From the NCBI GenBank assembly GCA_019747615.1, contig JAIEQQ010000257.1, positions 1 to 5,377 on the forward strand: DNA of 5,377 nt, written 5' to 3'. A program made the position numbers and the translations under genes. The stretch's first letter is position 1. Every line of letters starts with the position of its first letter. This document shows, in pieces, positions 4,179 to 5,377 of this stretch. The DNA comes from Phycisphaerales bacterium (GTDB taxonomy: Bacteria > Planctomycetota > Phycisphaerae > Phycisphaerales > UBA1924). The notes under the pieces were generated by a model. The model was not told the DNA's origin. It did not search any database and saw only the letters and a list, made by a program, of their open reading frames with translations.

Positions 4179-5377
4179 ATGCGGCAACATCACACACACG
4201 CCCGCGTCGCCACCCGCCTGATACCGATCGCTGGTGAATCGCATGCCTTTGGGTACCCCCTCTCTCCGAGAGGGGTCCGGCGCTCACGGTCTTGCCACAC
4301 CGGCGCTTCGCCGGCGATCCGTCTGATCGCCTTGATCGCCCTCGCCGGATTGCTTGCACCCGTATCCCGCGCCGCATTCGCTCACGCCAACCAGCCCGTC
4401 ATCATCGAACCGGGCGCGCCCGCCCCTCCCGAAGCCACCGCGCCCGCGGCCGCTGGCGACCTTGCTCGCGTCTCGCCCGTCTTGCGGCTTGCGCTCGAAT
4501 CCGAGTTCCTCACCGATATCGAGCGGGCTCGGCTGCGCGTGCGTCATGGCCTGGCGACCGAAGCCGACATCCAGCTCCCGGCCTTGCGCGCCAAGCTCGC
4601 GCTCCAACGCGGGTGCTGGGATGACGATGCGCTCATCGGCGCCCGCTCGCCCGCCGCCGATCCTCTCGATCGCGCCGAGGCCGCGATCAATCGCGGCGAG
4701 ATCGACGACGCGCTGGCGATCCTCAGCGGTAATTTCGGCGAGCCGGGCACCGAGAGCTCGCTTCGGGCGCTGCGATTGCTCAGCGAGGCCCGAGAGATGC
4801 TGGGGCTGAACGAGCTGGCGGTGATGAGTGCGATGCAATGCCTGCGCGAGCTCAGCGCGGCCAAGCCGCGCACCGCAATGGGAATCGTCGAAGCGGCGCG
4901 GGCGGGCGCCGTGATCCTGCGGCGTGGTCAGCGCGCCGGCGCCGATCAGGCCGATGCGGTGCAGAACGATCTGAACACGTTGATGACCCTCCTGGCCGAG
5001 GCGCGCCGGCTTGATCCACTCTCGTGGGAGGCCCGCGTCGTCGAAGCTGCGCTGCTAGTCGATCGCGGCAACTTCGAACAGGCCGGAGCGGCGCTTCAGG
5101 AAGCCGCGGCGCTGAACCCCAATGCCAGCGCGATGTCGTTCCTGGGCGGACAGATGGCGGTGATGAGCTTCGATACCGCCGGCGTCGAGCGCTTCGCCCG
5201 CGCGCTGGATGCGATGGCCGTCATGCCCGGTGAAACGGTCGAAGCGAAGGACGGCCAGGAACCGCATGAGGCCCGCATGGGCCGCTCGGTGTTCGCAACC
5301 GTGCTGCGGGTGCGCATCGCCCTGCGCGTGGATGACATCGCGCGGGCTCGCGAGCTCATCGACCGCGCGCTGGGCAC
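4179..5377 (+). CDS. Exported TPR-repeat protein, incomplete at right edge
   Basis: The frame is open from just after the LolA-like stop to the window end (399 full codons from ATG 4179). A hydrophobic signal segment LIALIALAGLLAPV (49-62) is followed by SRAAFA, a plausible signal peptidase I site. Downstream is mostly helical and Ala/Leu-rich. TPR-like pairs are visible at about 165-182 (RAEAAINRGEIDDALAIL) and 279-316 (DPLSWEARVVEAALLVDRGN, then FEQAGAALQEAAALNP). A further helical pair begins near the end (VRIALRVDDIARARELIDRA). TPRs are protein-interaction scaffolds; any catalytic domain would lie beyond the edge. The start is uncertain: ATG 4158 (seven codons earlier) is also in frame and neither has a clear Shine-Dalgarno. 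The 48 residues before the hydrophobic segment are unusually many and include a 35-codon palindromic insertion. It is likely cotranscribed with the LolA-like gene. Confidence 0.75.
   Translation, partial: MRQHHTHARVATRLIPIAGESHAFGYPLSPRGVRRSRSCHTGASPAIRLIALIALAGLLAPVSRAAFAHANQPVIIEPGAPAPPEATAPAAAGDLARVSPVLRLALESEFLTDIERARLRVRHGLATEADIQLPALRAKLALQRGCWDDDALIGARSPAADPLDRAEAAINRGEIDDALAILSGNFGEPGTESSLRALRLLSEAREMLGLNELAVMSAMQCLRELSAAKPRTAMGIVEAARAGAVILRRGQRAGADQADAVQNDLNTLMTLLAEARRLDPLSWEARVVEAALLVDRGNFEQAGAALQEAAALNPNASAMSFLGGQMAVMSFDTAGVERFARALDAMAVMPGETVEAKDGQEPHEARMGRSVFATVLRVRIALRVDDIARARELIDRALG
4218..4327. mobile_element. Palindromic MITE-like element inserted in frame in the TPR gene, with flanking 5-bp duplication
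   Basis: CTGAT occurs at 4218-4222 and 4323-4327, like a target-site duplication. The 100 bp between (4223-4322) start with ACCGATCGCTGGTGAATCGC and end with the reverse complement of ACGGATCGCCGGCGAAGCGC. The two arms are identical at 16 of 20 positions, and 18 of 20 can pair if G-U is allowed. Inside lie a perfect 8-bp hairpin (4257-4275) and a 6-bp hairpin overlapping the 3' arm (4300-4314). Insert plus one duplication is 105 nt, exactly 35 codons, with no stop. Removing it joins MRQHHTHARVATR to LIALIALAGLLAPV, a standard signal peptide. It encodes no transposase, so it would be non-autonomous. The alternative is an ordinary long N-terminal region with chance palindromes. Confidence 0.65.
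4257..4275 (+). repeat. Perfect 8-bp hairpin at the core of the palindromic element
   Basis: CCCCTCTC (4257-4264) pairs fully with GAGAGGGG (4268-4275) around a TCC loop. It lies near the centre of the 100-bp element, so with the outer arms it would make a long branched or cruciform structure. No T-tract follows, so it is unlikely to be a terminator, and it lies inside the reading frame of the TPR gene. Confidence 0.8.

Noticed and set aside
2976..4244. 422-codon open frame on the minus strand opposite the LolA-like gene
   Set aside because: Long antisense frames are common opposite GC-rich genes. It has no recognisable domain, and the plus strand encodes a clear signal peptide and LolA-like fold.

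Overview
The window is GC-rich and densely coding, with short intergenic gaps. Protein features, such as a RuvA with an enlarged N-terminal domain, a single-domain mannose-1-phosphate guanylyltransferase, a RuvX with a low-complexity tail, a LolA-fold secreted protein and an exported TPR protein, suggest a Gram-negative-type bacterium. They remind me most of Planctomycetes of the class Phycisphaerae. That placement is inference from protein character; no marker gene is present.

Layout: (1) 1-281, minus strand: the N-terminal part of a gene running off the left edge, possibly the nucleotide-binding-like domain of a sugar-phosphate transferase. (2) 282-444: divergent intergenic region. (3) 445-1164: ruvA. 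(4) 1223-2350: mannose-1-phosphate guanylyltransferase. (5) 2351-2569: intergenic region holding a 16-bp inverted repeat with a tandem duplication in one arm. (6) 2570-3076: ruvX. (7) 3135-4124: a secreted LolA-like protein. (8) 4179 to the right edge: an exported TPR protein, incomplete. The two edge genes have no stop codon inside the window on their open side, so a simple ORF caller can miss them.

Two patterns stand out. First, ruvA, the guanylyltransferase gene and ruvX each carry a TANNNT -10-like hexamer ending exactly 6 nt before the start codon, with no Shine-Dalgarno sequence. This is what leaderless mRNAs look like. The LolA-like gene, lying behind ruvX, instead has AGGA at 6 nt spacing, as expected for an internal operon gene. 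Second, the signal-peptide region of the TPR gene appears to hold a 100-bp palindromic element. It has 20-bp imperfect terminal inverted repeats and a perfect central hairpin, and is flanked by a 5-bp direct repeat. The net 105 nt (35 codons) keep the frame, and removing them restores a normal-length signal peptide.

Functionally, the genes cover Holliday-junction processing (RuvA) and a RuvX-type nuclease, GDP-mannose supply for glycans (guanylyltransferase, perhaps with the divergent gene), and two proteins predicted to be exported, probably transcribed from the ruvX promoter. I see no phage, CRISPR, tRNA or rRNA sequence.
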